Below are positions 7,121-8,642 of a stretch of 8,642 nucleotides of DNA, in pieces. The stretch spans positions 1 through 8,642 of the forward strand of contig CALDEN010000079.1 in assembly GCA_937942405.1 (NCBI GenBank), given 5' to 3'. The DNA is from an uncultured Saprospiraceae bacterium. Lineage in GTDB: Bacteria; Bacteroidota; Bacteroidia; Chitinophagales; Saprospiraceae. How positions within the stretch are numbered: the stretch's first letter is position 1; each line of letters begins with the position of its first letter. A program made the translations under genes and the position numbers. The notes beneath the pieces are model-generated. The model saw nothing but the letters and a program-made list of their open reading frames with translations, was not told where the DNA came from and did no database searches.

Positions 7121-7132
7121 CTTGACGTCAAG
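7121..7132. promoter_or_regulatory. Perfect 12-bp palindrome CTTGACGTCAAG, possible operator
   Basis: The 12 bases equal their own reverse complement. After one mismatched pair (7120/7133), two more bases on each side also match (TT and AA). It stands out as a mixed-base palindrome in an AT-rich gap, just downstream of the candidate -7 box. A dimeric regulator could bind it. No second copy was seen in the window and no regulator is known for it. Confidence 0.4.
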
Positions 7133-7179
7133 AAAGTGACTTAGAAAGCATTCGTAGTCTTAAAAAAGACCCAGAATCA

Positions 7180-8118
7180 TTGAAAAAAACACTCTACATA
7201 CTAACAGTCTCATTGTTGATCCTTACCGCTAACTCTTGTGGTGAGCCAGTAGATTTTAGAAATGGTTTAGAATCTGAAAAGATTGTTATCGAATCTGTTT
7301 TATCTCCTAACGCCCAGATCAATTTTGCCAAATTAAGTACATCAGTTGTAGTTAATGCCCAAGTCCAAAATTTGGGATATCCCATTGATGCAATGGTTAT
7401 GATCAGGGAGTTAAATTCTCAAGAGGAGTTTGAGTTAAGCTTTGACGATAATAAATGCTACTCGTACGATGGAGCATCGATCGAAGAAGGTAAGACGTAT
7501 GAGTTTAGTGCTTCATTAGCAGATTCAGACGTGTTAGATGTTTTTGCAACGACTAAAATTCCTTTGGCAACCACCATTAATAATGTAGAGCAAATAGCAA
7601 TAGATACCATTTACAACCCTGATGATAACACTAAGTATGGTCTCAGGTTTGAATGTGCAGTTACCATAAATGATCCAGTTTCATACCCAGCACATTACAG
7701 ATTGATCCCTATGCTCAAGGACTTTGGATTAGACTCCAATGGAAAATTATTCCTTAGATCAGAAGCTATTTATTATTTTGATGACTTTGATTTTATATTC
7801 GGAGGTAATGCTTGCCATGATCTAAGTCATAGGAATGGTCTTCTTGTAAATCAGTCCAAATTGGATGGAAATCGGATCGTTTTATCGTTTGAAACCAGAA
7901 ACACATTAGTATTAGGAGAGGACAGAGTGCCTAAGATCTTTTTTGCATTGCAAACTGTAGAAGAGGATTTCTATCATTACTTCTTATCCAGTTCTAAGCT
8001 GATCGATGCCCAGAACTCGGGATCTAGCCAAGTGATCTCTAGCTTTTCCAATGTCACCAATGGACATGGAGTATTTACCTCTTACTCTGAGACGATAGAT
8101 TCATTATTGATCAACTAA
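7180..8118 (+). CDS. DUF4249 family lipoprotein, partner of the TonB-dependent receptor
   Basis: The 312-aa product has a lipoprotein signal (MKKTLYILTVSLLILTANSC, Cys20 being the lipidated residue). The family pattern then follows: an N-terminal EKIVIESVLSPNAQINFAKL strand pair (33-52), a beta-rich middle (VMIRELNSQEEFELSF, then YSYDG and KTYEFSA), and the C-terminal signature FYHYFLSSS (264-272) with SNVTNGHGVFTSYS (290-303). DUF4249 proteins usually sit next to a TonB-dependent receptor without SusD and are thought to be surface or periplasm-facing ligand-binding partners; the ligand is unknown. The start is TTG at 7180. No ATG or GTG occurs in frame between the upstream stop at 7123 and this codon, and the TTG gives a normal signal peptide. 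The gap after the receptor is 175 bases and holds possible regulatory elements. The next lipoprotein gene starts 37 bases downstream, probably in the same operon. Confidence 0.88.
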   Translation: MKKTLYILTVSLLILTANSCGEPVDFRNGLESEKIVIESVLSPNAQINFAKLSTSVVVNAQVQNLGYPIDAMVMIRELNSQEEFELSFDDNKCYSYDGASIEEGKTYEFSASLADSDVLDVFATTKIPLATTINNVEQIAIDTIYNPDDNTKYGLRFECAVTINDPVSYPAHYRLIPMLKDFGLDSNGKLFLRSEAIYYFDDFDFIFGGNACHDLSHRNGLLVNQSKLDGNRIVLSFETRNTLVLGEDRVPKIFFALQTVEEDFYHYFLSSSKLIDAQNSGSSQVISSFSNVTNGHGVFTSYSETIDSLLIN

Positions 8119-8155
8119 TTTCTCCTTTTTACCGTCATCTTTAAAACGTATTGTA

Positions 8156-8642
8156 ATGAAAGAAATGATAAGTATAGTCTGTATCATCCTTTTAAGTGGA
8201 ATGCTGCTATCATGTAAGTCAGAAACGAGTACTAGCTTACCTGCATCTAAGAGCATAAAATCCGACATTCCAACTAAAACTGAATCACCCACGGATTTTA
8301 AAGAAGAAGATAATGTTGATGTTAAGAAGGATGTGGTACTCGCAAAAGCCGTTGAAGAAAAATCATCTTCAGAAGAAAAAACTCAACCTAATTCTACAAT
8401 TACAAATCCGACTTCTAAACAGAGTACTCTTCCTTCAGAAAAAACAGATGGAAAGCATGAAGTTCTGGTCTCAGTGAAAGAAGAAATAAAGGAGACAGCT
8501 ATTCCTCAAGATGTAGGTAATGGAAGTAATGCACCGACGACCTATGACGATGCTAGTTCGGAAATCGAGGAAGTAGCTCCACCAAAACCAAAAGTAGAGA
8601 ACACTTCAGCTGTAATACCCGCAATAATTGACCAAAGTAGCA
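8156..8642 (+). CDS. Lipoprotein with long low-complexity region, partial (3' end outside window)
   Basis: The frame is open from ATG 8156 to the end of the window (162 codons, no stop), so the gene is cut by the window edge and not by mutation. The product starts with a lipoprotein signal (MKEMISIVCIILLSG, then MLLSC with Cys20). About 140 residues rich in Lys, Glu, Ser, Thr and Pro follow, without a recognisable fold: for example DVKKDVVLAKAVEEKSSSEE, then YDDASSEIEEVAPPKPKVEN. This looks like a disordered tether holding a C-terminal domain away from the membrane; that domain would lie beyond the window. There are 37 bases between the DUF4249 stop and this start and no terminator, so the two genes are probably cotranscribed. 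I cannot assign a function. Confidence 0.8.
   Translation, partial: MKEMISIVCIILLSGMLLSCKSETSTSLPASKSIKSDIPTKTESPTDFKEEDNVDVKKDVVLAKAVEEKSSSEEKTQPNSTITNPTSKQSTLPSEKTDGKHEVLVSVKEEIKETAIPQDVGNGSNAPTTYDDASSEIEEVAPPKPKVENTSAVIPAIIDQSS

Noticed and set aside
7194..7385. Minus-strand open frame inside the DUF4249 gene, and a similar one at 8104-8292
   Set aside because: Both are opposite plus-strand lipoprotein genes with clear signal peptides and show no family features.

Overview
The window is AT-rich and looks like a chromosomal segment of a Bacteroidota bacterium. The signs are outer-membrane proteins and lipoproteins with typical signal peptides, no obvious Shine-Dalgarno sequences, promoter-like TAnnTTTG boxes, a Bacteroides-type ECF sigma factor with a FecR/DUF4974 anti-sigma factor, and a TonB-dependent receptor paired with a DUF4249 lipoprotein. 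I cannot name a genus.

Left part (1-1040): the first ~290 bases carry the decayed 3' end of an IS256/Mutator-type transposase, broken by two in-frame stops and a frameshift. It is followed by an intact small outer-membrane beta-barrel gene (389-979) with a strong hairpin terminator. Positions 1041-1424 hold nothing I recognise.

Middle part (1425-2511), minus strand: a 261-aa lipoprotein gene of unknown function comes first, then a tRNA-His(GTG) gene with a candidate promoter of its own and a clear terminator. The lipoprotein appears to contain two related halves. The tRNA is intact in all invariant positions but has two adjacent U-U mismatches in its acceptor stem. A 126-bp divergent region separates the lipoprotein gene from the sigma factor gene.

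Right part (2512-8642), plus strand: ECF sigma factor, FecR-type anti-sigma factor, a strong terminator, an 885-aa TonB-dependent receptor with an N-terminal STN signalling domain, a DUF4249 lipoprotein, and the start of another lipoprotein cut by the window edge. By analogy with FecI/FecR/FecA, the receptor would bind a ligand at the surface, its STN domain would contact the periplasmic part of the anti-sigma factor, and the sigma factor would be freed to transcribe target genes, probably including the receptor. The ligand cannot be read from the sequence. The gaps carry regulatory-looking structure: a 14-bp terminator stem between anti-sigma and receptor, and an AT-only hairpin, a consensus -7 box and a perfect 12-bp palindrome between receptor and DUF4249 gene. 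Receptor and partner may therefore be expressed in separately tuned units.

I see no CRISPR array, phage module or defence system. The locus is a recognisable surface-sensing/uptake type. The least explained items are the two-domain lipoprotein, the odd tRNA acceptor stem, the intergenic regulatory elements and the partial low-complexity lipoprotein.
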